From positions 1 through 64,000 of the forward strand of contig NZ_SACJ01000004.1 of NCBI RefSeq assembly GCF_004016525.1: a DNA stretch of 64,000 bases. The letters are read 5' to 3'. Position 1 is the first letter of the stretch. Each line of letters starts with the position of its first letter. This stretch comes from Flavobacterium sufflavum (GTDB lineage: Bacteria; Bacteroidota; Bacteroidia; Flavobacteriales; Flavobacteriaceae). The position numbers and the translations under genes were made by a program. Below are positions 46,601-54,744 of this stretch, one piece after another. Below the pieces are notes generated by a model, which worked only from the letters and a program-made list of their open reading frames with translations, did no database searches and had not been told where the DNA came from.

Positions 46601-47153
46601 ATTTGATGGTAAATTATTCGGAATTACTTCTGCCGCTGAAGAACAAGCCGATATTTTAGCCAACTATTTTGCCGGGGACATCAGCAGTTTTTACAAAGGT
46701 TCAGTACTAATGAACATCCTAAAACTGGAAGACATTAATCTTTGCAGTATTGGTGAACTTAGTATTCCGGAAAATGACGATAGTTATGAAGAAATTGTCT
46801 TTGCCGATTTGAAAAAACGCTATTACAAAAAATGTATCGTTAAAGACGATTTGTTAGTAGGAGCTATTTTGATGGGAGATAAAAATGAATTTGCCGAATT
46901 CAAAACCATGATTGAAAGCAAAATCGAATTATCAGACAAACGTAACCAACTCTTAAGAGGAAACGGTGCTGCCGCCAAACCTGTTGTGGGTAAATTAGTT
47001 TGCTCATGCAGTCAGGTAGGAAGCGGTAACATCGAAGAAGCAGTCAAAGCAGGAACAACTAATTTCACTGAATTGTGTAAATCTACCGGAGCCGGTTTAG
47101 GCTGCGGAAGTTGTAAAACCGAAGTAAAAGAGATTTTAGCTAAATGCAAATAA
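43629..47153 (+). CDS. nasA: assimilatory nitrate reductase fused to FAD/NAD and [2Fe-2S] modules
   Basis: The 1,174-residue fusion has three parts. Residues 1-690 are a Mo-bis-MGD nitrate reductase with [4Fe-4S] cysteines C12, C15, C19 and C47 and the Mo ligand C141 (RLCMSSAV). Residues about 705-1,100 are a NirB-type FAD/NAD(P)H oxidoreductase with IAIVGAGAA (about 708) and VVIVGGGLLGLELA (about 858). The C-terminus is a BFD-like [2Fe-2S] domain with C1125, C1127, C1159 and C1162. It reduces nitrate to nitrite in the cytoplasm, and the fused module can supply electrons from NAD(P)H. A second ATG lies at codon 3. Confidence 0.88.
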   Translation: MIMQNSEIKTTCSYCGVGCGIIVSKDSSNGVTVKGDIDHPVNRGMLCSKGMNLHYVANDTSDRILYPEMRWSKSHPMERVSWDDGLDRAAAVFSSIIKKYGPDSVGFYISGQCLTEEYYLVNKLVKGFLKTNNIDTNSRLCMSSAVVGYKKTFGEDSVPIAYDDIELADTFLITGANPAWCHPILFRRLEQHREKNPKVKVIVIDPRKTDTALTADLHLQILPGSDIILYHALAKRIIEKGYADTNFVKKHTENYEAYKELVLSTSLERASQLCGISIKEIDLAADLIGKAQGFISLWAMGLNQSAVGVDKNTALLNLSLLTGHVGKPGSGPFSLTGQPNAMGGREVGGMASLLAVHRELNNPEHRQEVADFWGVDSVSEKPGLTATEMFEALESGKMKAVWIICTNPMVSLPDSRKVEKALQNAKFVVVQEISHKSDTAKFADLLLPAAGWLEKEGTMTNSERRISYLPKGINAPGEALPDVEILTRFAKKMGFTGFNFNTSEEVYKEYCQMTKNTNIDISYLNYNRLKHEGTFQWPVPDYGHPGTPRLFTDRKFYTPSQKAIFNLPVAIENTSEQPSDKYPLILTTGRIRDQWHTMTKTGKVSRLLSHIPNPFLEINPIDAFKSGIENGDIVVVTSKNGEVRVKATVTDSIKEGVVFLPMHWGKQLDNDLNRTNNLTNTVIDPISKEPDFKYTAVAIAKYEKPFQKIAIVGAGAASFRFIQNYRELNTTDEIIVFSNEANPFYNRVLLPEYVTEELSWENLLKIRDEEGLSKLNITLRSSVGIENIDTTNKTIKDSRGETHTFDRLILATGSRPFIPENAQLHLPGRFTMRRKEDADKLKNYLDNTNLAPEDQHVVIVGGGLLGLELAAALKHKKVKITIIQRASRLMERQLDRISCKLLAEEVQLRDIQIYFDNEVSTVFESDNDNELEIALKSGRILTANAVVYAIGTVPNIEIAKESGIACGRGVKVNQYLQSSNPDVFAIGEIAEFDGKLFGITSAAEEQADILANYFAGDISSFYKGSVLMNILKLEDINLCSIGELSIPENDDSYEEIVFADLKKRYYKKCIVKDDLLVGAILMGDKNEFAEFKTMIESKIELSDKRNQLLRGNGAAAKPVVGKLVCSCSQVGSGNIEEAVKAGTTNFTELCKSTGAGLGCGSCKTEVKEILAKCK

Positions 47154-47228
47154 GTTTGTTGTCAATCGCTTATAGTTTATTGTTCAAAAACTATAAACAC
47201 CAAACTACAAACCTTAAACTTTAAAAAC

Positions 47229-48671
47229 ATGGAATTAACTCGATTAATAGTCAAAGGAGGCGTTATTTCGCCAGGTGAACTACGCAACATTGTTAACATG
47301 AGTTTAGCGCAAGGACTAAAAGACATTTCCTTTGGTTCCAGACAGGATATTATTTTCCCTAATGGATTTCAATATTCAGAAACGGAAAATAATGGCAAAC
47401 TACACATCGTTTATCCCAATGAACAAAGTGGAAACAATATTGTTTCTTCTTATGTTTCAACCGATATTTTCAGAAATACACCTTGGCTTACAGGGAATAA
47501 ATTCCTGTATATTTTAGAGCAATTTAAAGAACAGCCTGTTTTGAAAGTCAACATTACCGACCCAAAACAGCAATTGGTTCCTTTATTTACAGGGCACCTT
47601 AATTTTATAGCTTCTGAGCACGAAGATTATTGGTATTTATACATTCGTTTACCAAACTGGCAACGCATGGAAGTATATCCTGTACTAATTTACAGCTGGG
47701 ATATTTCTAAAATTTATTACGAAATCGAACGCGTTGTTAGCGAAGAGTCAATTGGCATCGACATGATTTTCAATCTCGTAAGCGAAAATTTAGATACCAA
47801 TAACCGAACAATAGACAAAGCCCTGAATGTTCCTTTTTATCCATTTCCTTATTACGAAGGAATGAACCGTTTAGGAATCGATCAGTACTGGCTTGGATTG
47901 TACTGGAGAAATAACCTTTACGATTTAGAGTTTCTAAAAGAAATGTGTGATTTGTGTTTTGACTGCAAAATTGGAAAAATATGTATCACGCCTTGGAAAT
48001 CCTTTATTGTAAAAGGAATTCCAAAAGACCGAAAATTGGATTGGGAAAAATTCCTTGGAAAAAAAGGAATTAATGTACGTCATTCTCTTTTAGAATTAAA
48101 CTGGCATCTCCCTGTAGCAACCGATTGGTCTTTAAACCTGAAAACATTTTTAGTTAGAACCTTAGATCAATTTGATATCAGTACCTACGGACTCACTTTT
48201 GGTATTTCCGATTACAACCGTGAAGGACATTATTTTACCTCGATTGTAATAGAAAAAAACAAATTACCAAAAGATTTGGAATCCATAAAAATCAGGGATA
48301 CTTACAATGTACTGTACGCCAAACATTTTGATCCAAATACGCGTGAATACATCGTTCACACCCAAGACATCGACAAACTGGAATTACCTAGTATTTTGAT
48401 TGAATTGAGTAAAAAATATTTTAATGAACTAGGAAGCATTACTACAAGTGAAAATAATGATGCTGCCACAACTAAGAAAGAAAAACAGGAACAAGACGTT
48501 TACCAATGTTCAGAATGTCTTACCATTTATAATTCTGAATATGGTGATACTGTGCAAGGTATCGAAAAAGGAGTTTTGTTTAATGATTTACCTGTTGATT
48601 ATTGCTGTCCATTATGCGAAGCACCAAAATCTAATTTTGTACTTTTAACGGCCGAAAAACAAGACCATTAA
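47229..48671 (+). CDS. nitrite/sulfite-reductase-like protein with C-terminal rubredoxin
   Basis: The 480-residue protein starts with a ferredoxin-like half-domain of the nitrite/sulfite reductase type (LIVKGGVISPGELRNIV). The middle has ICITPWKSFIVKGI, which resembles the TPWR segment of CobG/NirA proteins, preceded by an unusual cluster C240, C243, C246 and C252. The usual siroheme/[4Fe-4S] cysteines are missing. The C-terminus is a rubredoxin domain with C427, C430, C460 and C463. It is probably an electron carrier or accessory factor for nitrate or nitrite reduction, as it follows the reductase by 75 bases. Its catalytic ability is doubtful. Confidence 0.72.
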   Translation: MELTRLIVKGGVISPGELRNIVNMSLAQGLKDISFGSRQDIIFPNGFQYSETENNGKLHIVYPNEQSGNNIVSSYVSTDIFRNTPWLTGNKFLYILEQFKEQPVLKVNITDPKQQLVPLFTGHLNFIASEHEDYWYLYIRLPNWQRMEVYPVLIYSWDISKIYYEIERVVSEESIGIDMIFNLVSENLDTNNRTIDKALNVPFYPFPYYEGMNRLGIDQYWLGLYWRNNLYDLEFLKEMCDLCFDCKIGKICITPWKSFIVKGIPKDRKLDWEKFLGKKGINVRHSLLELNWHLPVATDWSLNLKTFLVRTLDQFDISTYGLTFGISDYNREGHYFTSIVIEKNKLPKDLESIKIRDTYNVLYAKHFDPNTREYIVHTQDIDKLELPSILIELSKKYFNELGSITTSENNDAATTKKEKQEQDVYQCSECLTIYNSEYGDTVQGIEKGVLFNDLPVDYCCPLCEAPKSNFVLLTAEKQDH

Positions 48672-48699
48672 AACCTAAATTACCCTAAAAACAACACTT

Positions 48700-49251
48700 A
48701 TGAGTACTGAATATAAAACTGTCGATTCTTCAAAAATAACAATCTCTGAATTAATGCTGCCTTCGCACACTAATTTCAGTGGAAAAATTCATGGTGGTTA
48801 TATTTTATCGTTAATGGACCAAATTGCCTTTGCCTGTGGTTCTAAATTTTCAGGAAACTATTGCGTTACAGCTTCTGTTGACACAGTAAACTTCCTAAAA
48901 CCTATTGAAGTAGGCGAGCTGGTAACTATGAAAGCCAGCGTAAATTATGTAGGAAACAGTTCGATGATTGTAGGTATCCGAGTAGAAGCCGAAAACATTC
49001 AAACAGGAGTTATCAAACATTGTAACTCATCCTATTTCACAATGGTTGCCAAAGACAAATCAGGACAAAATGTTGCTGTTCCAGGTCTAATTTTAACTAC
49101 ACTTAAGGAAGTAAGTCGTTTTCAAAACTGCTTACGCCAAATTGCATTGAAAAAAGAAAAAGAATACCAAAAAACAATTGCTTCTTTTGGATCTATCGAA
49201 AACATTCTAAAATCGAATAATTATAAAGTAAAAGTAGATTTTGAAAAATAA
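48700..49251 (+). CDS. acyl-CoA thioesterase, hotdog fold
   Basis: The 183-residue protein has the hotdog pattern of the YciA/BACH group: ELMLPSHTNFSGKIHGGYIL, DQIAFACGSKFSG, VTASVDTVNFLKPIEVGELV and VEAENIQTG. The enzyme hydrolyses acyl-CoA esters in the cytoplasm. It starts 28 bases after the rubredoxin-tailed gene, so it probably shares the nitrate message, although no metabolic link is evident. A terminator follows at 49317. Confidence 0.85.
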   Translation: MSTEYKTVDSSKITISELMLPSHTNFSGKIHGGYILSLMDQIAFACGSKFSGNYCVTASVDTVNFLKPIEVGELVTMKASVNYVGNSSMIVGIRVEAENIQTGVIKHCNSSYFTMVAKDKSGQNVAVPGLILTTLKEVSRFQNCLRQIALKKEKEYQKTIASFGSIENILKSNNYKVKVDFEK

Positions 49252-49316
49252 ATGTTGCTATAAACTCGACCGTTTGCTAAAACGGCCGAATCTATAAACA
49301 ACATCTAAAAACGCGA

Positions 49317-49343
49317 AAAGCACAGTGTAATACTGTGCTTTTT
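49317..49343 (+). terminator. intrinsic terminator of the nitrate reductase operon
   Basis: An AAAAGCACAGT/ACTGTGCTTTT stem with a four-base loop and a T-run follow the thioesterase gene. Confidence 0.85.
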
Positions 49344-49499
49344 GTATTTACAACAAATTGAAATTGAGTTTTTTTTTACAAATTCAGATTACAAACTTTG
49401 TTAAAAAGTGTAAAACGCTTTTTCATTACATGATTATTTTATAATTTACGCTATCATGTTTGGCTATCCTTTCGTTAATCAACTCAAGTACTACTTCCA

Positions 49500-50687
49500 T
49501 TATTTGATGTTTATTTCAACTAACCAATTCACAATATCATTAAACACAAAATCCGGGGTAGTTTCTCCTGCGGGGCGTTTCTCTTTTTTTTCACGATAAG
49601 GACGTAAACTATGATCTAATCCGTCGTAATATTTCAAACTAAAATTAGTTAATTTATAGTCCTTAATAATTCGTCTAACAGAGTCAACCCCGGGTTTCAA
49701 ACTAATATTTATATCTTTCTCGCCATAAAGCATTAATACCGGCTGTTTAATTTCAGGAAAATACAATTTGGGATCCCATTTTAATAATTCTATGTTTCTT
49801 GGAGTAAACATTCCTAACGATATCAAGTCATTGATAAATTTTTCAGCAGGTATTTTTCCTTCTTTTCGATCATTGTAATACAGCTTAAATTTAGTCCCTT
49901 GCCATTTTTTAATAAACAGTTTAACTGCCTGTGTTCTAATGGTATCGTAATTTGAATATTGGGGAATAATTTGTCTCCTAATTGCAGAAATTCCTTTGTA
50001 AAAGTTATCATAAAAAACCTCTACTGAGACCTGTTTTTCAGCATTATATACATATCTTTTTTTATTAAATATATAAACTGAATCATTGAGGGTAGTTAGA
50101 AAGCCGCCTGGAATTAGGAAAGGTTGATTTCTTTTTTCAACATCATAATCAAATTCATCATAGCCAGTTACTCCAGGGGTGGATAGTAAAATTGAAAAAG
50201 CAATATCTTTATGCTGTGAAACCACTATAGCAGCAGCACAACCAGCCTCACTTGACCCCATAATCCCAATCGGGATTTTTTGATATTTTTCATCAGATTT
50301 CAAATAAATAAAAACTTTTTCTGTATCAGAAACCAAAGTCTTTATTGATGTTAATGGCCGATTAGAATGCTCATTCCACTTAACGCCTCGGGTCAAAAGC
50401 AACACTCCAATATGATTATCAGTAAAGTGTTGAATATATTTCCGCATCAATAAAAGCGTATCTCTGGTAGCAGTAAAGTCGGGGTGAGAATCTTCTTCCC
50501 ATATGGAAGTTAAACATATGATTATTTTGCCAGGCTTACGATTAGCAGGCAAATACATTGTTCCTTTTAAAGAATGCAATGTATCTTTTTCGAATGCTAT
50601 TTTTTCGATAATGGGAACACTATCTGCTTCTTTACAAAAACCAAAGGAAATACTAAAAAGAAAAACCAATATATAATTAAAACGCAT
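49500..50687 (-). CDS. secreted alpha/beta hydrolase-like protein
   Basis: The 395-residue protein has a signal peptide (MRFNYILVFLFSISFGFC), a strand LKGTMYLPANRKPGKIIICL and a nucleophile elbow GIMGSSEAGCAAA (Ser near residue 146). A late LMLYGEKDINI segment carries the acid, and YYDGLDHSL carries the histidine. It resembles acyl-thioesterase or dienelactone-hydrolase-type exported esterases. The substrate is unknown. A 39-codon leader-peptide-like gene lies 41 bases upstream on the same strand and may be co-transcribed. Confidence 0.72.
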   Translation of the reverse strand: MRFNYILVFLFSISFGFCKEADSVPIIEKIAFEKDTLHSLKGTMYLPANRKPGKIIICLTSIWEEDSHPDFTATRDTLLLMRKYIQHFTDNHIGVLLLTRGVKWNEHSNRPLTSIKTLVSDTEKVFIYLKSDEKYQKIPIGIMGSSEAGCAAAIVVSQHKDIAFSILLSTPGVTGYDEFDYDVEKRNQPFLIPGGFLTTLNDSVYIFNKKRYVYNAEKQVSVEVFYDNFYKGISAIRRQIIPQYSNYDTIRTQAVKLFIKKWQGTKFKLYYNDRKEGKIPAEKFINDLISLGMFTPRNIELLKWDPKLYFPEIKQPVLMLYGEKDINISLKPGVDSVRRIIKDYKLTNFSLKYYDGLDHSLRPYREKKEKRPAGETTPDFVFNDIVNWLVEINIK

Positions 50688-50728
50688 TTTACAAAATAGG
50701 AATATAGTGAAAAAAAAAAAATAAGTTG

Positions 50729-50848
50729 CTATGCAATAGGATTGTCAATTCCTCCCATATACATTATTTGTTGTTCTGGACTTATAACCGAGTTCATAAC
50801 TTTTAGTTGGTCTAAGGAAAGTTTCTTTAGGTTATTTTGTTTCCTCAT
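50729..50848 (-). CDS. 39-residue peptide with double-glycine-type leader
   Basis: The short frame encodes MRKQNNLKKLSLDQLKVM..., then ...QQIMYMGG, and ends IDNPIA. A basic N-terminus, the LKKLSLDQL pattern and a GG near residue 33 resemble the leaders of Bacteroidota GG-type peptides that are cut and exported by C39-peptidase ABC transporters. Only six residues follow the GG, so the mature peptide would be tiny, or the peptide is a degraded copy. No transporter or modifying enzyme is nearby. A ribosome-binding site is not obvious. Confidence 0.45.
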   Translation of the reverse strand: MRKQNNLKKLSLDQLKVMNSVISPEQQIMYMGGIDNPIA

Positions 50849-51045
50849 AGTTACTTAATATTTTAAATAAAAATATTAAATCAGAAGTAAATCAATACTA
50901 AATTAACACAAAATTAACAAGTATTTTTATTGCTTTTAAACCTTTTATGTAACCGAAACTTCCCTAGTTATGATAATAATGACTCATAAACTCATGACTA
51001 TTTTTAGAATATTTACCCTCCAATCAAAGAAATACAACATACAAA

Positions 51046-51312
51046 AGTGACATACAATTTATTCACCGAACCTTAACTTATGTAATTGTAGCCATAATGT
51101 TGTTTTTATACTTTAAAAGTAAAAAATTCAATTTGAATCACAACCAGAGAACAGGAATCCAAGCATTGGTGTTTCTTGTCTTTGTACAATTTGCATTAGG
51201 GGTTTTCACGCTGCTCTACGGAGTTCCTCTATGGCTTGGAGAAGGAAATCATTTTAGTGAACATGATTTGATTTTAAACAACAATAAACCTATCCACCAA
51301 TCGCAATCATAG
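51046..51312 (+). pseudogene. remnant of heme A synthase (CtaA/COX15)
   Basis: The frame reads IQFIHRTLTYVIVAIM, FKSKKF, then NQRTGIQALVFLVFVQFALG and VFTLLYGVPLWLG. This matches the C-terminal third of CtaA/COX15, including the QFIHR segment with a heme-ligand histidine. After PLWLG it diverges into an unrelated tail that runs into the end of moaA. The N-terminal two thirds are absent. It is therefore a broken fragment, and an intact ctaA should exist elsewhere if the strain makes heme A. It overlaps the convergent moaA stop by 23 bases. Confidence 0.75.
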
Positions 51313-52297
51313 AACGATTGTCTTGATTTAAAAGAGGATTATCAACATCTTCAAGAGTTGTCATTCCTGCTCTTACCTTCTTTTTATTTTTAATCGCTGA
51401 GGCAATAATACTTTCAATGTCTTCACCATTTCTATAAGGAGTCAATAAATCAGTTTCTGAATTGGAAAACAAGCAATTCTTGATTTTTCCATTTGCCGTA
51501 AGGCGAATTCTATTACAGCCATCACAAAACGGATTCGTAATGGAACTAATGATTCCGAAGCTTCCCAAATAGTCTTTTATCTTAAATTCTCGGGCAGTGA
51601 AGTTTTTTTCATCTTGTAGTTTCTCCAAATTGGATTCAGAAAAATGAGCTGAAAGTTGGTCTAAAATTTCCTTTTGAGAAACCATTTTACTTCTGTCCCA
51701 CTGATTTCCGGCAAAAGGCATAAATTCGATAAAACGAATCGAAATAGGTAAAGACTCTGTTAGATTAATAAAATCAATAATTTCGTTATCATTAAAACCT
51801 TTAATCAAAACCACATTTACTTTGACCTTAAAATCATTATTCAATAGCAAATGCAAATTATCAATTACTTTTTCAAACTGATTGCGAAGTGTAATAGTAT
51901 TGAATTTGGCAGCAACTAAAGTATCCAAACTCAAATTGATTTTTTTGACTTTAAATTGCTTTAAAACTTCAATATGTCGGTCAATTAAAATTCCGTTTGT
52001 AGTAATCGAAATTTCTGTTTCTAATTGAGATAGTTTTTCAATGATGTCAGGAAAATCTTTTCGCAAAAGCGGTTCTCCTCCTGTTAATCTTATTTTGTTA
52101 ACTCCATTATTTACGAATGTTTGGGCGATAGCAAAAACCTCATCGGCAGTCATCAACTCTTTTTTAGGAGTCAATGCAATTCCCTCTGCCGGCATGCAAT
52201 AAGTACAACGTAAATTGCATTTCTCAATTAAAGAAATGCGTAAATAGTTGTGTTTACGACCAAAATCATCCGTCAATATGGTGTTATTTGGTATCAT
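51290..52297 (-). CDS. moaA: GTP 3',8-cyclase MoaA
   Basis: The 335-residue radical SAM protein has the N-terminal cluster motif CNLRCTYCMPAEG (near residue 27), the GGEPLLRKDFP segment, the second [4Fe-4S] site FCDGCNRIRLT with a later cysteine (NCLF), and the C-terminal GG needed for activity (ends AIGG). It converts GTP to the cyclic intermediate of the molybdopterin pathway, working with MoaC. It is the last gene of the minus-strand Moco operon and overlaps moaCB by 14 bases. Confidence 0.95.
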   Translation of the reverse strand: MIPNNTILTDDFGRKHNYLRISLIEKCNLRCTYCMPAEGIALTPKKELMTADEVFAIAQTFVNNGVNKIRLTGGEPLLRKDFPDIIEKLSQLETEISITTNGILIDRHIEVLKQFKVKKINLSLDTLVAAKFNTITLRNQFEKVIDNLHLLLNNDFKVKVNVVLIKGFNDNEIIDFINLTESLPISIRFIEFMPFAGNQWDRSKMVSQKEILDQLSAHFSESNLEKLQDEKNFTAREFKIKDYLGSFGIISSITNPFCDGCNRIRLTANGKIKNCLFSNSETDLLTPYRNGEDIESIIASAIKNKKKVRAGMTTLEDVDNPLLNQDNRSMIAIGG

Positions 52298-53198
52298 GAT
52301 TACTCCCTTTTAGGATGTGAAAAACATGTAAAACATGTGGAAAAACAGCATCCATAGATTCTCTTGCTCCATTAACAGAACCTGGCAAAGCCAAAACTAA
52401 GCTATCACCTATAGTTCCAACAACAGAACGCGAAAGCATCGCATACGGCATTCTGTCCTGTCCATAATTGCGAATAGCTTCTTCGATTCCTGGAATTCTG
52501 TTTTCCAATAATGGTTCTAATGCTTCAGGAGTAACATCTCTTGGCGAAAGCCCTGTTCCCCCGGTAAAAATCACCAATTGGTTATCCTGAACGTATTTTT
52601 TAGTTCTGTCCTGAATAAAATCAACTTCATCAGGAATGATTTCGTAATGTGTTGTTTCAACACCGTAAGATTCCAGTTTTTCAACAATAACTTTTCCTGA
52701 ACTATCTTCTTTATCTCCCGCATAAATAGAGTCCGAACAAACAAAAACAGCCGCTTTTAAAACATCACGGAATCTGTTTTTATAAGACGATTTCCCTCCT
52801 TTTTTCTCCACTAATTTAATAGTCGAAATTTCGATGTTTTTGTCAATTGGTTTCAACATATCATACATCGTCAACGCCACAATAGACGCGCCGTGCATGG
52901 CTTCCACCTCTACTCCTGTTTTATAAACGGTTTTCACCGTAAAAAGAATATCAATCGTTAAATCCTTAATTTCATAAGCAACTGCTGTATATTCAATCGG
53001 CAATGGATGACAATCTGGAATAGATAAATGTGTATTTTTTACAGCAAATAAACCCGCAGTTTTAGCCATTTCAAGCACATTGCCTTTGGGAACCAAATTT
53101 TTCTCAATAGCTTCAATCGTTTCCGGCAAACTAACTTTTACAGTTGCCATGGCAGTTGCCGAACGTAACGTACTTATTTTATGGGTAATATCAACCAT
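52284..53198 (-). CDS. moaCB: bifunctional MoaC-MoaB/Mog fusion
   Basis: The 304-residue protein joins two enzymes. Residues 1-150 are MoaC (cyclic pyranopterin monophosphate synthase), with HPLPIEYTAVAYE and GVEVEAMHGASIVALTMYDM. Residues about 155-304 are a MoaB/Mog adenylyltransferase-like domain, with SDSIYAGDKEDSSG, IFTGGTGLSPRDVTPEA and ALPGSVNGARESM. It makes cPMP and prepares molybdopterin for metal insertion. The fusion is known in several phyla. It lies in the middle of the operon, two bases after moaE. Confidence 0.92.
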   Translation of the reverse strand: MVDITHKISTLRSATAMATVKVSLPETIEAIEKNLVPKGNVLEMAKTAGLFAVKNTHLSIPDCHPLPIEYTAVAYEIKDLTIDILFTVKTVYKTGVEVEAMHGASIVALTMYDMLKPIDKNIEISTIKLVEKKGGKSSYKNRFRDVLKAAVFVCSDSIYAGDKEDSSGKVIVEKLESYGVETTHYEIIPDEVDFIQDRTKKYVQDNQLVIFTGGTGLSPRDVTPEALEPLLENRIPGIEEAIRNYGQDRMPYAMLSRSVVGTIGDSLVLALPGSVNGARESMDAVFPHVLHVFHILKGSNHDTK

Positions 53199-53200
53199 TT

Positions 53201-53632
53201 TTATTTATTTTGCTTCCAAATGAAATCTTCATTCTCAAATATTTCTTTACCAAAGATAGGCACATCCGTCTTAATCCAATTCACAATAGCCTCGGTAGCT
53301 TCATAAACCTGAGTTCTATGTCCTGCCGAAACAAAGACAAACAAACAAATTTCACCTGCTTTAACCTCGCCTAAACTGTGGTAAATATGCATACAAACCA
53401 AATCAAATTCAGCGAAAGCCTTTTCTCTAACTGCCGTTAAAGCTTCGTTTGCCATTTCTTCATAAGCGGTATATTCTATCGCTTTTACAACATTTTCTTC
53501 ATGAACATCGGCACGAACCTGACCTAAAAAAATATTGTGTGCCCCAATCGTGTGCTTCCCTTGATGTTTAGCTATCGATTCGGCTATGAATTCAGGAGAA
53601 ATTGCTCCTTCTATAAAAACTTTTTTACTCAT
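53201..53632 (-). CDS. moaE: molybdopterin synthase large subunit MoaE
   Basis: The 143-residue protein has the MoaE features: the GAHNIFLGQVRAD segment near residue 31, EYTAYEEMANEAL, the HSLGEVKAGE loop and the C-terminal IFGKEIFENEDFIWKQN. With MoaD it transfers sulfur to cPMP, forming molybdopterin. It is directly upstream of moaCB and 11 bases downstream of moeB. Confidence 0.94.
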   Translation of the reverse strand: MSKKVFIEGAISPEFIAESIAKHQGKHTIGAHNIFLGQVRADVHEENVVKAIEYTAYEEMANEALTAVREKAFAEFDLVCMHIYHSLGEVKAGEICLFVFVSAGHRTQVYEATEAIVNWIKTDVPIFGKEIFENEDFIWKQNK

Positions 53633-53643
53633 GATTTTTATTT

Positions 53644-54714
53644 TTAAGAAACAGAAACAGCATCAGTAGCTATAATTCCTTGTAGTTTTAAAGCACCACC
53701 TGCAATACTTTGTACTTTTAAAAATTGATGTTTTTTAAGTATTTCAACTGCTTTTTTACTTCTCATTCCCGATTGGCAATACACCAATATCGTTTTATTC
53801 GAATCCAATTGATCTAAATTCTCTTCTAACTCAGAAAGCGGAATTTGGATTGCATTTGGTAAACTCATTTTTGGTAACTCTTCTTCATTTCTAACATCCA
53901 GAAAAAGGACATCTGGATTTTCCATTTGTTCCAAAGCTTCATTAGCTGTTATTTCTAAAACTGTATTTTCAACAACATTGTATTTTTTTTCGAAATCCAA
54001 TCGGCTTAATACAATTGTATTGGTTTTAACCAAATCAAATTTTTGTTGGTCGTTATTGAGCATGTTGTAAATCAACAATTCTCCCGAAAGTACATTGCCT
54101 ATCCCTAAAACCATTTTCAAAACTTCATTGGCTTGAAACATTCCAATAATTCCAACCGAAATTCCCATTACTCCAGCATCAACACAATTTTTACTGTTTG
54201 AAGATTCATCCGGAAAAAGACAGCGGTATGTAGGTCCGTTTTGATAATTAAACACTGAAACCTGACCCTGGAATTTATAAATAGAACCGTAAACAAAAGG
54301 TTTATTGGTTACAACACAGGCATCGTTAATCAAATATTTGGTATGTAAATTATCGGTTGCATCAACCATAATGTCATAATATTCGAATAATGGAATGGCA
54401 TTTTTAGCATTCAAAGTATCCGTAATAGCATTAACTTGTATCGAAGGATTCAAAGACAAAGCCATTTCTTTAGCTTCTAATGCTTTGGATTTCCCTATCG
54501 CATCGTTTTTATAGATTACCTGGCGTTGTAGGTTACTGATTTCAATGGAATCATCATCAATAATTCCTATTTCTCCAATTCCGGCAGCTGCCAAATACGG
54601 CAAAATTGCCGCACCCAAACCACCGGCACCAATAATCAATACCTTAGCTTTGCCTAGTTTTTCCTGGCCTTTTTCACCAACTTCAGGAAGTATAATTTGT
54701 CGATTGTATCGCAT
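53644..54714 (-). CDS. moeB: MoeB/ThiF-type adenylyltransferase with rhodanese domain
   Basis: The protein is about 356 residues from the ATG at 54714; an in-frame TTG four codons earlier is less likely. It has an E1-like domain with VLIIGAGGLGAAILPYLAAA, SNLQRQVIYK and DATDNLHTKYLIND. A C-terminal rhodanese domain (about 262-350) carries the active cysteine in LVYCQSGMRSKKA. It adenylates the C-terminal glycine of MoaD and may supply its sulfur. Only one of the usual zinc cysteine pairs is obvious (YRCLFPD). It lies between moaD and moaE. Confidence 0.9.
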   Translation of the reverse strand: MRYNRQIILPEVGEKGQEKLGKAKVLIIGAGGLGAAILPYLAAAGIGEIGIIDDDSIEISNLQRQVIYKNDAIGKSKALEAKEMALSLNPSIQVNAITDTLNAKNAIPLFEYYDIMVDATDNLHTKYLINDACVVTNKPFVYGSIYKFQGQVSVFNYQNGPTYRCLFPDESSNSKNCVDAGVMGISVGIIGMFQANEVLKMVLGIGNVLSGELLIYNMLNNDQQKFDLVKTNTIVLSRLDFEKKYNVVENTVLEITANEALEQMENPDVLFLDVRNEEELPKMSLPNAIQIPLSELEENLDQLDSNKTILVYCQSGMRSKKAVEILKKHQFLKVQSIAGGALKLQGIIATDAVSVS

Positions 54715-54744
54715 AATTGCTACCAATTAAGAAATTGTTTTTTT

